Assembly: GCF_004340905.1 (NCBI RefSeq)
Contig: NZ_SLXD01000002.1
Coordinates: 62,001 to 126,000, forward strand
Origin: Rubrivivax gelatinosus
GTDB lineage: Bacteria > Pseudomonadota > Gammaproteobacteria > Burkholderiales > Burkholderiaceae_C
Direction: 5' to 3'
DNA length: 64,000 nt
Shown here: piece after piece, positions 49,337 to 58,286 of the stretch
Layout: the number at the start of each line of letters is the position of its first letter
Position numbering within the stretch: the first letter of the stretch is position 1
Position numbers and translations under genes: made by a program
The notes under the pieces: model-generated
Told to the model about the DNA's origin: nothing
What the model saw: the letters and a program-made list of their open reading frames with translations, nothing else
Database searches by the model: none

Positions 49337-50535
49337 GACAGCTGCGGCGGCGCGAGCAGCGCGCCCGGCGCCTGCGCACGCCGATGGTCACGCATCACCA
49401 GGCGGTAGCGCGCGGCGAGCTGCTCGACGACGACGTCCCAGTCGTGGGCGCGAGCCCGCGCCAGGCCGGCGCTGGCCAGCGGCCGCGCGCCGTCGCCGAC
49501 GGCGGCCCGCAAGGCCTCGGTCCAGACGTCCACGCGCCGCGAAGGCACCGTCAGCCCGACACCGTGCGCGAGCTCGCCCAGCCCGCCCGCGGCGTGCACG
49601 ACGACCGGCGTGCCGCAGGCCATCGCCTCAAGTGCCGACAGGCCGAAGGTCTCCTGGTCGCCGGCGTGCACGAAGGCGTCGGCGCTGGCGAGCAGGCGCG
49701 CCACGCGGCGCGTGTCGCGGCTGGACGGCAGGCAGCGCAGGCGTTCGCCACGCGGCACGCGCGGGCCGTCGCCCATCACGACGAGGACATGGCCGGGGCC
49801 CAGGCGGTCGACGGCCTCGGCCAGCAGGTCCAGGTTCTTCTCCGGCGCGAAGCGGCCGGCATAGACGAAAAGCCGGGTCGTGGCAGGAAACCCGAGCCGC
49901 GCCAGCAGCTCGTGGCGCCAGCGCGGCGAGTTCGCCGCGGGCGTGAAACGCGTGCAGTCCACGCCCAGCGGCTGGTGCTGCGCCTGCGGCACGCCGAGTT
50001 CGTGCAGGCGTTTCGTCATCGCCCGGCTGGGCGCGAGCACGAGGTCGTAACGTTCGTACAGCCGGGCCAGGTAGGCCGCCGCGTGACGCTCGGCGTGGCG
50101 GCCGCGCAGGCCGTCCTGGCCGTGCGCGCCGCCGGCCAGGCGCGCCATCCAGCGCGGCAGGTCGCTGTGGCAGAAGGCGACCGCAGGCACCTTCAGGCGT
50201 TGACTCGCGTCGAGCACGGCCCAGCCCAGCACGTAGGGGTCGGCCGCTTCGACGATGTCGGGCGCGGCTTGCTCGATCAGCCGTGCCGCGTGGCGGCGCC
50301 GCAGCACGAACCGGTAGCCGCCGGAAGCCGGGATCGGGATGCCGCCGCAGTCGATCTCGCCGTCGCCGCGCGCGCCGGGCGCCAGCACGGTGTGGCGCCA
50401 CCCGCGCGCGAGCAGACCCTCGCGTTTGGCCGCCAGCACGCGCTGCACGCCGCTGCTGGCGCCGGGCGTGCGGAACATCGTCGCGTCGAGCAGGTGCAGG
50501 CCACCAGGGACCGGAGGGGAGGGCGGACGTTGCAT
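49333..50535 (-). CDS. Glycosyltransferase family 4 protein
   Basis: GT-B fold glycosyltransferase of 400 residues. The acceptor half starts LHLLDATMFRTPGASSGVQRVLAAKREGLL. The donor half has FVYAGRFAPEKNLDLLAEAVDRLG and the E-x7-E-type motif ETFGLSALEAMACGTPVVVHAAGGLGE. It uses a nucleotide-activated sugar; donor and acceptor are unknown. ATG 50535 is preferred over an open extension upstream that does not look coding. It is the first gene of the operon GT4-deacetylase-UXS. Confidence 0.92.
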   Translation of the reverse strand: MQRPPSPPVPGGLHLLDATMFRTPGASSGVQRVLAAKREGLLARGWRHTVLAPGARGDGEIDCGGIPIPASGGYRFVLRRRHAARLIEQAAPDIVEAADPYVLGWAVLDASQRLKVPAVAFCHSDLPRWMARLAGGAHGQDGLRGRHAERHAAAYLARLYERYDLVLAPSRAMTKRLHELGVPQAQHQPLGVDCTRFTPAANSPRWRHELLARLGFPATTRLFVYAGRFAPEKNLDLLAEAVDRLGPGHVLVVMGDGPRVPRGERLRCLPSSRDTRRVARLLASADAFVHAGDQETFGLSALEAMACGTPVVVHAAGGLGELAHGVGLTVPSRRVDVWTEALRAAVGDGARPLASAGLARARAHDWDVVVEQLAARYRLVMRDHRRAQAPGALLAPPQLS

Positions 50536-50606
50536 GGGGGGTCCTGTCGGCAAGGCATGTGCCCGCGCCGGGCTTCCCGCAGCGCAGCCTCCCGGGCCGG
50601 GGCCGT

Positions 50607-51884
50607 TCAGGCGAAGCTGTCGGACATCAGCGAGCCGAACCAGGTGTGCATGTCCTCGTAGTGGTCCCGGTTCCAGCCCGAAGACGCGCCGGTGGCCGCC
50701 GCAACCGACTTCATCGTCGCGCTGGCGGCGTCGTACTGGAAGACCGCGTGCAGCCACGAGGCCTGGTCCATCGTGATCGTCGAGAAGCACGACGAGTTGG
50801 TCACCGGCGCCGGGTCGGGTGCGCCGCCGGCGAGCCGGCGCACGATGGCGTCGGCACAGACCTTGGCTTCCTGGTTGGCGATGTGCCCGGCCTTGGGCTG
50901 CGTCGTCGCCGCCGAGTCGCCGATGACGTGAACGCGCGGGGCCAGCGTGCTGGCGTAGTCGAGCACATCCACCGCGGCGAAGCGCCCGCTGGCGTCGTTG
51001 GCCAGGCCGGCGCTCGCGATCAGCGCCCCGGCGCGCTGGCGCGGGATCAGGTTGACGACGTCGGCAGCGAAGGCGCCGCCGTTGGTGTGCAGCGTCATCG
51101 TCGCGCTGTCCACGTGGTCGATGGCGACGCCGCCGTGGTACTCGACGACGCCGGCGTGCAGCTGCTCGAAGGCGCGCGTGAAGTTGTCCTGCTCGACGAC
51201 GATGCCCGGGTTGGCGTCGAGCACCAGCAGCTTGCTGCCCGGCTTGTTCACGCGCAGCCAGTCGGCGAGAAGGCAGGCGCGTTCGTAGGGTCCGGGCGGG
51301 CAGCGGTAGGGTGTCGGCGGGATGGTCAGGATCGCCACCCCGCCGGCGGGCATCGCCGCCAGCTGCTGCGCCAGCAGCGAGGTCTGGGCGCCGGCCTTCC
51401 AGGCATGCGGCATCCGGTCCGGATCGTCCAGGCCGGCGACGGTGTCGAACTCGATGCCCGGCGCCAGCACCACGTGGTCGGCGACGAGCGTGCGGCCCGA
51501 GGCCAGCGTCACGCTGGGCACAGAGGGGTCGACCGCGGTCACGGTGTCGGTCAGCACCTCGACGCCCCAGCGCTCACGCAGCGCGGCGTACGAGAACGAC
51601 AGCGAGGACATCGATCGCTGGCCGGTCAGCACCAGGCTGCTCATGATCGAGGAGGTGTAGCTGGCCGAACGCTCGACCAGCGTCACTTCGACGGCGTCGC
51701 CCCACATGCGCAGGTACTTGGCCACCGTCGCGCCGGCCATGCCACCGCCGACCACGACCACACGCGACTTCGCCGTCACCGGCGGCGTTGCCGGGTCCGA
51801 CCCGCCGCCACCGCCGCCGCAGCCATCGAGAAGCACGCCACCGAGCACCGAGGCGCCGGCCTGAAGGATCAGACGTCGTTTCAT
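50607..51884 (-). CDS. fccB: Sulfide dehydrogenase flavocytochrome c, flavoprotein subunit
   Basis: Periplasmic FAD subunit that oxidises sulfide and passes electrons to the cytochrome subunit; 425 residues. The N-terminus has MKRRLILQAG (Tat-like twin Arg) and the lipobox-like LLDGC followed by a run of six Gly, so it may be lipid-anchored. The FAD motif is VVVVGGGMAGATVAKYL. The redox disulfide cysteines are in RCPPGPYER and TNSSCFSTI, as in Allochromatium FccB, and the C-terminus is the FCSD-flavin-binding domain. AAGGAG precedes the start; ATG 51884 is chosen over GTG 51887. fccA is 13 bases upstream. Confidence 0.92.
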   Translation of the reverse strand: MKRRLILQAGASVLGGVLLDGCGGGGGGSDPATPPVTAKSRVVVVGGGMAGATVAKYLRMWGDAVEVTLVERSASYTSSIMSSLVLTGQRSMSSLSFSYAALRERWGVEVLTDTVTAVDPSVPSVTLASGRTLVADHVVLAPGIEFDTVAGLDDPDRMPHAWKAGAQTSLLAQQLAAMPAGGVAILTIPPTPYRCPPGPYERACLLADWLRVNKPGSKLLVLDANPGIVVEQDNFTRAFEQLHAGVVEYHGGVAIDHVDSATMTLHTNGGAFAADVVNLIPRQRAGALIASAGLANDASGRFAAVDVLDYASTLAPRVHVIGDSAATTQPKAGHIANQEAKVCADAIVRRLAGGAPDPAPVTNSSCFSTITMDQASWLHAVFQYDAASATMKSVAAATGASSGWNRDHYEDMHTWFGSLMSDSFA

Positions 51885-51897
51885 CACGTCGTCTCCT

Positions 51898-52206
51898 TCA
51901 GCGCAGCGTGGAAAGGTACTGCGCGATGGCGTGCAGCTGGGCGTCGGTGTAGCCCTGGGCGTGTCTGGACATCAGCCCGCCCTCGTCCTCGCGGCCGAGC
52001 TTGAACTCCACCAGCTCCTCGTAGATCTCGCTGGCGGACTTGCCAGCCAGGCGGTCGAAGCCGGGCCCCTTGCCGTTCGTGCCGTGGCACTGGAAGCAGT
52101 TGGACGCGAGCAGGCGACCTGCCGGGGGCGCGGACTGGGCTGCCGCGACTGCAGGCAGGGTGGCGAGGGTGGCCGCGAGCGCGGCCGCGGCGAGGGGCTG
52201 GAACAT
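51898..52206 (-). CDS. fccA: Sulfide dehydrogenase cytochrome c subunit (FccA-like)
   Basis: Class I cytochrome c of 102 residues. A signal peptide (PLAAAALAATLATLPAVAAAQ) is followed by one heme site C37-F-Q-C40-H41. The axial Met is probably M79 in GGLMSRHAQGYT, and ISQ-type YTDAQLHAIAQYLSTLR closes the fold. It accepts electrons from the adjacent flavoprotein. Single-heme FccA forms are known besides the diheme ones. The pair is transcribed as its own unit between two glycosyltransferase operons. Confidence 0.9.
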   Translation of the reverse strand: MFQPLAAAALAATLATLPAVAAAQSAPPAGRLLASNCFQCHGTNGKGPGFDRLAGKSASEIYEELVEFKLGREDEGGLMSRHAQGYTDAQLHAIAQYLSTLR

Positions 52207-52332
52207 CGGCAGTCTCCTGGGTGGCGGCGGCGGTTCAGGCGCCGCCGCTCCAGGCCGAGTGTTCGGCGCGGCCTTTAAAGCGCGCTTAACGCCGACGCCG
52301 ATGTGCCGCCGCGCCGGCGGCAGCGCGCCGGC

Positions 52333-53286
52333 TCAGCCCGCCACCTCGTCCAGCACCCGCAGCCAGTCATCGACGAAACGCGCGATGCCGAAACGCTCGC
52401 GCGCTGTGCGCCGGCCGGCCTGGCCCCACTCGTGCGCCAGCCCGCGGTCCGCGCGCAGCGCCTGCATCGCCGCTTCCAGGCGCTGCGGCCGGGTGTCGAT
52501 GAAGCCGTTGCGGCCGCTGTCGATCACCGTGACGAGCTCGGTCGTCGCCAGCCCGACAACCGGCGTGCCGGCCATCATCGCCTCGATGACGGCCAGACCG
52601 AGGCTGGTGTGGCGGATCGGGTGGAAGAAGAAGCGGTGCGCGGCCAGCGCCTGCGGCAGCTCCAGCTGGGTCAGCTCGCCGTCGCCACCGATCGTGGCGC
52701 TGTCCATGCCGACCAGGCGCAGCGGCACCCGCGCGGCCAGGTCGCGGTAGACGTCCAGCCCCAGGCGCCGGCCGCGGCTGAGCAGGTTGTTGACGACGAC
52801 CAGGCCGCGGTTGTCCTCGCCCCGCCACGGCGGTTCGGCCAGTGGCTTGACGCCGTGCTCGACGATGCGCACCGGCAGCTCGCCGTTGTCCCACATCAGC
52901 GCGTTGAACGGCGTCACGTGCACGAGCAGCGCGCCGCGGTCGCCGCACCAGTGAGGCGTGTCGGTCGGGCTGGCCTGCGGCGGATCGTGTTCGAGCACGA
53001 TGCGCGGCAAGGCACGCTGCGCCGCACTCAGCACGCGGTGCTGTTCGTGCTCCCAGGCCTCGCGCGACTGGAACAGCAGCAGGTCGAAGGACATCTGCTT
53101 CAGGCGTTCCACGGGCGCCTCGTGCACGTTGTCGCCCCAGGGCAGCGCACCGCTGCGGCCGCTGTGGTGGGTGCTGCGCCCGGCGTCGACGACGAGGAAG
53201 AAGTCGTGCGGCACCTGCGTCAGGTTGTAGAGGTAGTTGCCGTGCACGTGCCAGGTGAGGATGCGCAGGCGGCGTCGTCCGGTCAT
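52333..53286 (-). CDS. Glycosyltransferase family 4 (GT-B) protein
   Basis: Glycosyltransferase of 317 residues, starting RRLRILTWHVHGNYLYNLTQVPHDFFLV. The donor-binding half reads RFFFHPIRHTSLGLAVIEAMMAGTPVVGLATTEL, the E-x7-E-type GT4 motif. The acceptor part is short compared with standard GT4 enzymes (about 380). Last gene of the seven-gene glycan operon; its ATG overlaps the GT9 stop by 4 bases. Sugar specificity is unknown. Confidence 0.88.
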   Translation of the reverse strand: MTGRRRLRILTWHVHGNYLYNLTQVPHDFFLVVDAGRSTHHSGRSGALPWGDNVHEAPVERLKQMSFDLLLFQSREAWEHEQHRVLSAAQRALPRIVLEHDPPQASPTDTPHWCGDRGALLVHVTPFNALMWDNGELPVRIVEHGVKPLAEPPWRGEDNRGLVVVNNLLSRGRRLGLDVYRDLAARVPLRLVGMDSATIGGDGELTQLELPQALAAHRFFFHPIRHTSLGLAVIEAMMAGTPVVGLATTELVTVIDSGRNGFIDTRPQRLEAAMQALRADRGLAHEWGQAGRRTARERFGIARFVDDWLRVLDEVAG

Positions 53287-54326
53287 CGTTCGGTCTCCAG
53301 GGCGCCCACGGCGGCGTCGATCACCGTGCCGACGGCCACGCCGGCGGCGCACTCGTGCGCGGTGGGGCAGACGGCGTGCGCACACGGCCGGCATTCGACG
53401 GCGTGCCAGAGCACGCGGTGGCGCGCGGCATCCGCCGGCGCCCAGCGCGCGACATCGCTGCCGCTGGCGACGACGACACTGGGCGTGCCCAGCGCCGCGG
53501 CCACGTGGGACAGCCCGGTGTCGTTGCAGACGACCAGCGCCGCACGTTCGACCAGCGCGCCCAGCGTCCACAGGTCGCTGCGGCCGGCCAGGTCCAGCGC
53601 CGGCGAGCGCATCGCAGCGGCAACGCTCGCCACCAGCGCACGTTCGCCGTCGGTGCCGGTCAGCGCGATGCGCAGGCCACGCTCGGCCAGCGCATCGGCG
53701 ACGGCGGCGAAACGCTCCGGCGCCCAGCGCCGCGACGGCAGCTGCGCGCCGGCGTGCACGATCACCCAGCGGCCGTCGCCGAGCAGCGCGGCGGCGTTCG
53801 CCCGGTCGGTGTCGTGCAGCGGGAAGTCCAGCTGCTCGCCGCGGCGCGGCAGGCCGAGCGCGTCGGTCAGCGCCAGCAGGCGTTCGACCTCGCTGCCGCG
53901 TTCGGGCCAGCGCACGAAACGCCGCCGGTCGGCGCCCGGCCGCGGTGCGCCCGGCGCGGCGAAACCGGCGTTGAGGCGCGCGCCGAAGGCCGCGAGCAGC
54001 GGGTTGACGACCGCGCCGCTGCCATGAAGCTGCAGCGCCAGGTGCCAGCGCCGGGCGCGCATCGCGGCGACGAAAGCGAGCTGTTCGGCGCGAGGTGCCG
54101 CGGGCCGCTCGGGCAGGCCGGGCCAGCCCGGCAGCTCGACGAACTCGTCGACGCTGGCCAGCCGCGTGGCCAGTTCACGCGCCCAGGGCAGGCCGACCAG
54201 CGTGATGCGCGCCTGCGGCAGCCCGGCGCGCAGCGCACGCAGCGCCGGCGTCGCGCAGAGCAGGTCGCCGAGCATCAGCGCGCGCAGCACGACGACCCGG
54301 CTGAGCCCCGGCGGCAGCGCCGGCAT
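53283..54326 (-). CDS. Glycosyltransferase family 9 (heptosyltransferase-like)
   Basis: GT9 enzyme of 347 residues related to the ADP-heptose:LPS heptosyltransferases. The N-terminus is VVVLRALMLGDLLCATPALRALRAGLPQARITLVG. The donor site is VIVHAGAQLPSRRWAPERFAAVADALAERG and the late motif is VVCNDTGLSHVAAALGTPSVVVASGS. The C-terminal CRPCAHAVCPTAHECAAGV cysteine cluster is common in this subgroup. It should add a heptose-like sugar in the surface glycan. It starts at the TGATG junction with the GT2 gene. Confidence 0.92.
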   Translation of the reverse strand: MPALPPGLSRVVVLRALMLGDLLCATPALRALRAGLPQARITLVGLPWARELATRLASVDEFVELPGWPGLPERPAAPRAEQLAFVAAMRARRWHLALQLHGSGAVVNPLLAAFGARLNAGFAAPGAPRPGADRRRFVRWPERGSEVERLLALTDALGLPRRGEQLDFPLHDTDRANAAALLGDGRWVIVHAGAQLPSRRWAPERFAAVADALAERGLRIALTGTDGERALVASVAAAMRSPALDLAGRSDLWTLGALVERAALVVCNDTGLSHVAAALGTPSVVVASGSDVARWAPADAARHRVLWHAVECRPCAHAVCPTAHECAAGVAVGTVIDAAVGALETER

Positions 54327-55351
54327 CACAGGAACCAGACGCGGAAGTGCCACGCGCCGCGCAAGCGCCACCAGACGGCCAGGAAGGGGATCAGCAGCGA
54401 GGTGAGCAGCATCTCGGCGACGTGCGCCGGGCGGCGTGAGGTGGCCCGCAGCCGGCGCCCGGCGAAGGCCGCAACCAGGCCCAGCGCCACCAGCAGCGCG
54501 AGCACCGCGCTGCCGCTCGCGCCGCCCAGCGCCAGCAGCGGCGCGGCCAGCACCAGGGCGACGATCGCCAGGTAGTCCCAGGGCGGCACCGCACGCACGC
54601 GTTCGCGGTAGCGCCGCGGGTGCTTGGCGTAGAGCAGGGCGTCGTAGAAGACGTTCTTCTGCTGGCGCAGCGATACGCCCCAGCGCTCGGGGCGCACCGG
54701 GTGCCGCACGACGGCGGCGTCGCAGCGGCCGACTTCGCCGGCTTCGCTCTCGAGCCGGAACTGCAGGTCCGAGTCTTCGCGCCAGGCGCGGCGGAAACGT
54801 TCGTCGAAGCCGCCGACACGCTCCAGCGCGTCGCGCCGCACGAAGGCATTGGCGGTGACGAACTCGGCGCTCTCCAGCCCGCGTGTCATCAGCTCGTGGT
54901 CGGTCGGGCGTTCGTCGGCGCCTTCGGGCCGGGGCACGACGACACGCCCGGCCACGGCGGCCCAGTTGACGGCGTCCATCGCGCCCAGGCCGTAGGCCAG
55001 CCAGCCGGCGTCGGGCACGGTGTCGTCGTCGGTGAAGGCGACGACCTCGGCGCGCGCGGCGCGCCAGCCGGCGTTGCGTGCCGCGGCCGGCCCGCGGCCG
55101 TGCTCGGCCCGCAGGTAACGCACCAGCCCCGGCGGCCAGCCGGCGGCAAAGGCCTCGACCGCGGCGTGCGTGACCTCGCTGCGTTCGTCGTCGACGACGA
55201 GGATCTCGTAGTCCTCGTGCGCCAGGCTCTGCCCGGCCAGGGCCTGCAGGCAGCGCAGCAGCAGCGGCGGCCGGCCGCAGGTCGGCACGACGACGCTGAC
55301 GCGCGGCAGGCGCGGCGCCGCCGCCGGCGCCTCGTCGAGCAGCGCGTTCAC
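54326..55351 (-). CDS. Glycosyltransferase family 2, membrane-associated
   Basis: GT-A fold enzyme of 341 residues. It begins PRVSVVVPTCGRPPLLLRCLQALAGQSL, with the nucleotide-binding Asp in EILVVDDERSE and the metal motif VAFTDDDTVPDAGWLAYGL. GGFDERFRRAWREDSDLQFRLESEAG is the acceptor-side ED motif. The C-terminus holds two or three hydrophobic segments (YLAIVALVLAAPLLALGGA, LLTSLLIPFLAVWWRL). It starts at GTG 55351 in a 4-base overlap with the carbamoyltransferase. Confidence 0.92.
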   Translation of the reverse strand: MNALLDEAPAAAPRLPRVSVVVPTCGRPPLLLRCLQALAGQSLAHEDYEILVVDDERSEVTHAAVEAFAAGWPPGLVRYLRAEHGRGPAAARNAGWRAARAEVVAFTDDDTVPDAGWLAYGLGAMDAVNWAAVAGRVVVPRPEGADERPTDHELMTRGLESAEFVTANAFVRRDALERVGGFDERFRRAWREDSDLQFRLESEAGEVGRCDAAVVRHPVRPERWGVSLRQQKNVFYDALLYAKHPRRYRERVRAVPPWDYLAIVALVLAAPLLALGGASGSAVLALLVALGLVAAFAGRRLRATSRRPAHVAEMLLTSLLIPFLAVWWRLRGAWHFRVWFL

Positions 55352-57180
55352 GGCGCCGCCACCTCGCGCGCGCGGCGCTTGGCGACGATGCAGCGGCCGA
55401 TGACCAGCGCGTCCAGCGGCGTCGCGAAGAAGGCCTCGAGCGCGTCGTGCGGGCTGCAGACGATGGGCTGGCCGCGCACGTTGAACGAGGTGTTGACGAG
55501 CACCGGCACGCCGGTGCGCGCGGCAAAGGCCGTCAGCAAGGCGTGGAACCGCGGGTTCGAGTCCGCGTGCACGGTCTGCACACGCGCGCTGCCGTCGGTG
55601 TGGCAGGCCGAGGGCATGCTCGCCAGCCGCTCGGGGCGGGCCTGGAAGGTGAAGAGCATGAACGGCGACTCGCCGCCGTTGGCCTCGGCCGGCTCGAACC
55701 ATTCGCCGAAGGCTTCGTGCAGCACCGCCGGCGCGACCGGACGGAAATCCTCGCGGTCCTTCAGCTCGTTCAGGCGCTGCTGCATCTCGGGCGAGATCGG
55801 CGAGGCCAGGATCGAGCGCGCGCCGAGTGCACGCGGGCCCCATTCCATGCGCCCCTGGAACCAGCCGACGATGCAGTCGGCGGCCAGCAGCGCCGCAGTG
55901 CGCTCGGCCAGCGCCGCCTCGTCGGGCACGAGCTCGACGTCCAGCCCGGCCCAGGCCAGCGTCGTCTGGATCGCCTCGTCGGTCCAGCTCGGGCCGAGGT
56001 AGACGTGGGTCTGGGTCCATTCGCGCGCGGCCAGCGGCACCGCGCCACGGGCGTCGGCCAGGGTGTCGCCGCCGTCGCGCACGAGGCGTTCGCGGCCGTC
56101 GACCCACAGCGCCGCGCCGAGCGCGGTGCCGGCGTCGCCGGCCGCCGGCTGCACCCAGACGCTTTCGAACGGACCTTCGTCGCGCAGCCGGGCGTTCATC
56201 AGGCAGTTCAGCGCCACGCCGCCGGCCATCGCCAGGTGGCGTTCGCCGCTGGCTTCGCGCAGCCAGCGCGCGAGTTCCAGCGCCTTGGCTTCGAGCACCG
56301 CCTGCAGCGAGGCCGCGAGATCCAGGTGGCGCTGTTCCAGCGCCGCGCCGCGCACGCGCGCCGGGCCGGCCAGGGCCTCGAAGTCCATCGCCCCGATCTC
56401 GAACCGGCCGTCGCCGAACAGGCGCACTGCGGCGCCGATCTCGGGGGCCCAGCGCGGCGTGCCCATCGCCGCCAGCGCCATCACCTTGTACTCGTCGCTG
56501 GAGTGCAGGAAACCGAGGTAGGAGGTCGCAAGTTCGTAGAGCAGGCCCAGCGAGTGCGGCATCTGCACCTCGCCCAGCGGCCGGTAGCGGCCGTCGCGCC
56601 AGACGCCGTAGCAGCTGGTCGCGCGTTCGCCGCGGCCGTCCAGCGTCATCACCGCGCAGTCGTCGAACGGTGCGGCCAGAAAGGCACTCGCCTGGTGGCA
56701 CAGGTGGTGCGGCAGGTGGTGGAAGCGCCAGCGCATCGCGTCCGGGCGGCTGCCGTACAGGCGCTGGCGCAGGTGGTGCGGCGCGCCGTCGCGCAGCTGG
56801 CGCGGCGCGTTGACGACGTAGGACAGGAACAGCGGGTCCCACGGACTTTCCCAGGACGCGAGCTGGCGGTCGCGTTCGGCCGCGGGTTCGAGCGGCAGCA
56901 CGATGTGCCCGCCGGCGGCGAGCTCGGGCCGGCCCTCGGCAAAGAGTGCCGGGTCCAGGCTGTAGGCGACGTGGTCGACCGACTCCAGCGTGATGCCGGC
57001 CTGCTCCAGGCACCAGGCGGCGGCGTTGAACGGCAGCTCCCAGGCGGTGAAGGGCAGCGGCCGCTTGGCGTGTTTGATGCGCGTGAAGCGCTCCTCCTCG
57101 GCGGCGGCGACCGGCACGCCGTCGACGACCAGCACCGCGGCGCTGTCGTGGAAGGCGGCGTTGAGTCCCAGCGTGATCAT
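55348..57180 (-). CDS. NodU/CmcH-type carbamoyltransferase
   Basis: O-carbamoyltransferase of 610 residues that uses carbamoyl phosphate and ATP via carbamoyl-AMP to decorate a hydroxyl group. The N-terminus is MITLGLNAAFHDSAAVLVVDGVPVAAAEEERFTRIKHAKRPLP. Metal-site HHLPHHLCHQASAF near 155 and VMTLDGRGERATSCYG follow, then FQGRMEWGPRALGARSILASP and VLVNTSFNVRGQPIVCSPHDAL of the C-terminal YrdC-like half. In a glycan operon with GT9 and GmhB proteins it probably carbamoylates a surface sugar, as Pseudomonas WapO does to core heptose. Confidence 0.92.
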   Translation of the reverse strand: MITLGLNAAFHDSAAVLVVDGVPVAAAEEERFTRIKHAKRPLPFTAWELPFNAAAWCLEQAGITLESVDHVAYSLDPALFAEGRPELAAGGHIVLPLEPAAERDRQLASWESPWDPLFLSYVVNAPRQLRDGAPHHLRQRLYGSRPDAMRWRFHHLPHHLCHQASAFLAAPFDDCAVMTLDGRGERATSCYGVWRDGRYRPLGEVQMPHSLGLLYELATSYLGFLHSSDEYKVMALAAMGTPRWAPEIGAAVRLFGDGRFEIGAMDFEALAGPARVRGAALEQRHLDLAASLQAVLEAKALELARWLREASGERHLAMAGGVALNCLMNARLRDEGPFESVWVQPAAGDAGTALGAALWVDGRERLVRDGGDTLADARGAVPLAAREWTQTHVYLGPSWTDEAIQTTLAWAGLDVELVPDEAALAERTAALLAADCIVGWFQGRMEWGPRALGARSILASPISPEMQQRLNELKDREDFRPVAPAVLHEAFGEWFEPAEANGGESPFMLFTFQARPERLASMPSACHTDGSARVQTVHADSNPRFHALLTAFAARTGVPVLVNTSFNVRGQPIVCSPHDALEAFFATPLDALVIGRCIVAKRRAREVAAP

Positions 57181-58286
57181 CTCGTGTGCAGCTCCAGGGT
57201 CTTCGGGTGACGGGCCAGGGCCAGCGCCGCCGCCGCCGCCTCGTCGGCGCCGACGCCGGCCAGGCATTCGTGGTGGACTTGCGGGCAGCGGCTCTTCAGG
57301 CACCAGCGGCAGGGCACGCCGCGGCTCAGCACGCGCGCGGGCACCTGCCAGGGCGTGTGCTGCGGGTTGGTCAGCGCGTACAGCACGACGACCGGCGTGC
57401 CCAGCGCCGCGGCCAGGTGCGCCGGGCCGCTGTTGTTGGCGACCAGCACCGCGGCGCCGCCGATCAGCGCCGCCAGCTCGCCCAGCGAGGTGGCGCCGAC
57501 GTCCAGCGCCGGCCGCTGCATCGCCGCCAGCGCTTGGGCACGCTGCGAGCCATCGCCCGCGTCGCCGGCGACGACGACCGCGAAGCCGGCGTCGGCCAGC
57601 GCCCGGCCGACGAGGCCGAAACGCGGCGCCGGCCAGCGCCGCGACGGCGCCGACGCACCCGGATGCAGCACCGCATAACGCGCGCCCGGCGCCAGCCCGG
57701 CGGCCGCCAGCCGTTCGGCGACCGCGCGGCGATCGGCTTCGTGCAGCGTGAAACGCAGGCGCTCGTCACGCGTGTGCCAGCCGACGGCCTCGACCAGGTC
57801 GAGCTGGCGGCGCACCTCGTGGCGCAGGGTGTCGGCCACGGTGTCGGGCTCGGGGATCCAGTCGGTCAGCAAGGCATAGGGATTCTCGCGGCAGTGCGCC
57901 AGGCGCAGCGGGATGCCGGCCATGCGGCACAGCAGCGCCGCCGGCAGCGCGCTCTGCGTGCAGACGCCGAAGATCACCGCGGCGTCGAAACCGCCGTCGG
58001 CCAGCCGCACCAGCATCGCCGTCTCGGCCAGCTCCGGGGCCGTGGCGTGCGCCCCGGCGCCGACCCACGGCGCCTCGAAGCGCCAGGCCTCGTCGACGAA
58101 GGGCAGGTGGGCCGCGGCAGCGGCACCGGCTGGCGAGGCCAGCAGCGTCAGGTGCGCTTCGGGCCAGGTCTCCTTCAGCGCCGCCAGCGCCGGCGTGGTC
58201 ATCAGCAGGTCGCCCAGGTTGTCCAGCCGCACGGCGAGCACACGCCGGGCCTGCAGCCAGCCGCGGCCGGGCAGGCCGCGCGTCAT
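57177..58286 (-). CDS. Glycosyltransferase family 9 (heptosyltransferase-like)
   Basis: Second GT9 enzyme of the operon, 369 residues. The N-terminal RRVLAVRLDNLGDLLMTTPALAALKETWPEAHLTLLAS is typical. AVLHPGASAPSRRWPAPRFGLVGRALADAGFAVVVAGD is the donor region and LVANNSGPAHLAAALGTPVVVLYALTNPQHTPW the later motif. The Cys-rich CRWCLKSRCPQVHHECLAGV end is shared with the other GT9 protein. It overlaps both neighbours by 4 bases. Confidence 0.92.
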   Translation of the reverse strand: MTRGLPGRGWLQARRVLAVRLDNLGDLLMTTPALAALKETWPEAHLTLLASPAGAAAAAHLPFVDEAWRFEAPWVGAGAHATAPELAETAMLVRLADGGFDAAVIFGVCTQSALPAALLCRMAGIPLRLAHCRENPYALLTDWIPEPDTVADTLRHEVRRQLDLVEAVGWHTRDERLRFTLHEADRRAVAERLAAAGLAPGARYAVLHPGASAPSRRWPAPRFGLVGRALADAGFAVVVAGDAGDGSQRAQALAAMQRPALDVGATSLGELAALIGGAAVLVANNSGPAHLAAALGTPVVVLYALTNPQHTPWQVPARVLSRGVPCRWCLKSRCPQVHHECLAGVGADEAAAAALALARHPKTLELHTR

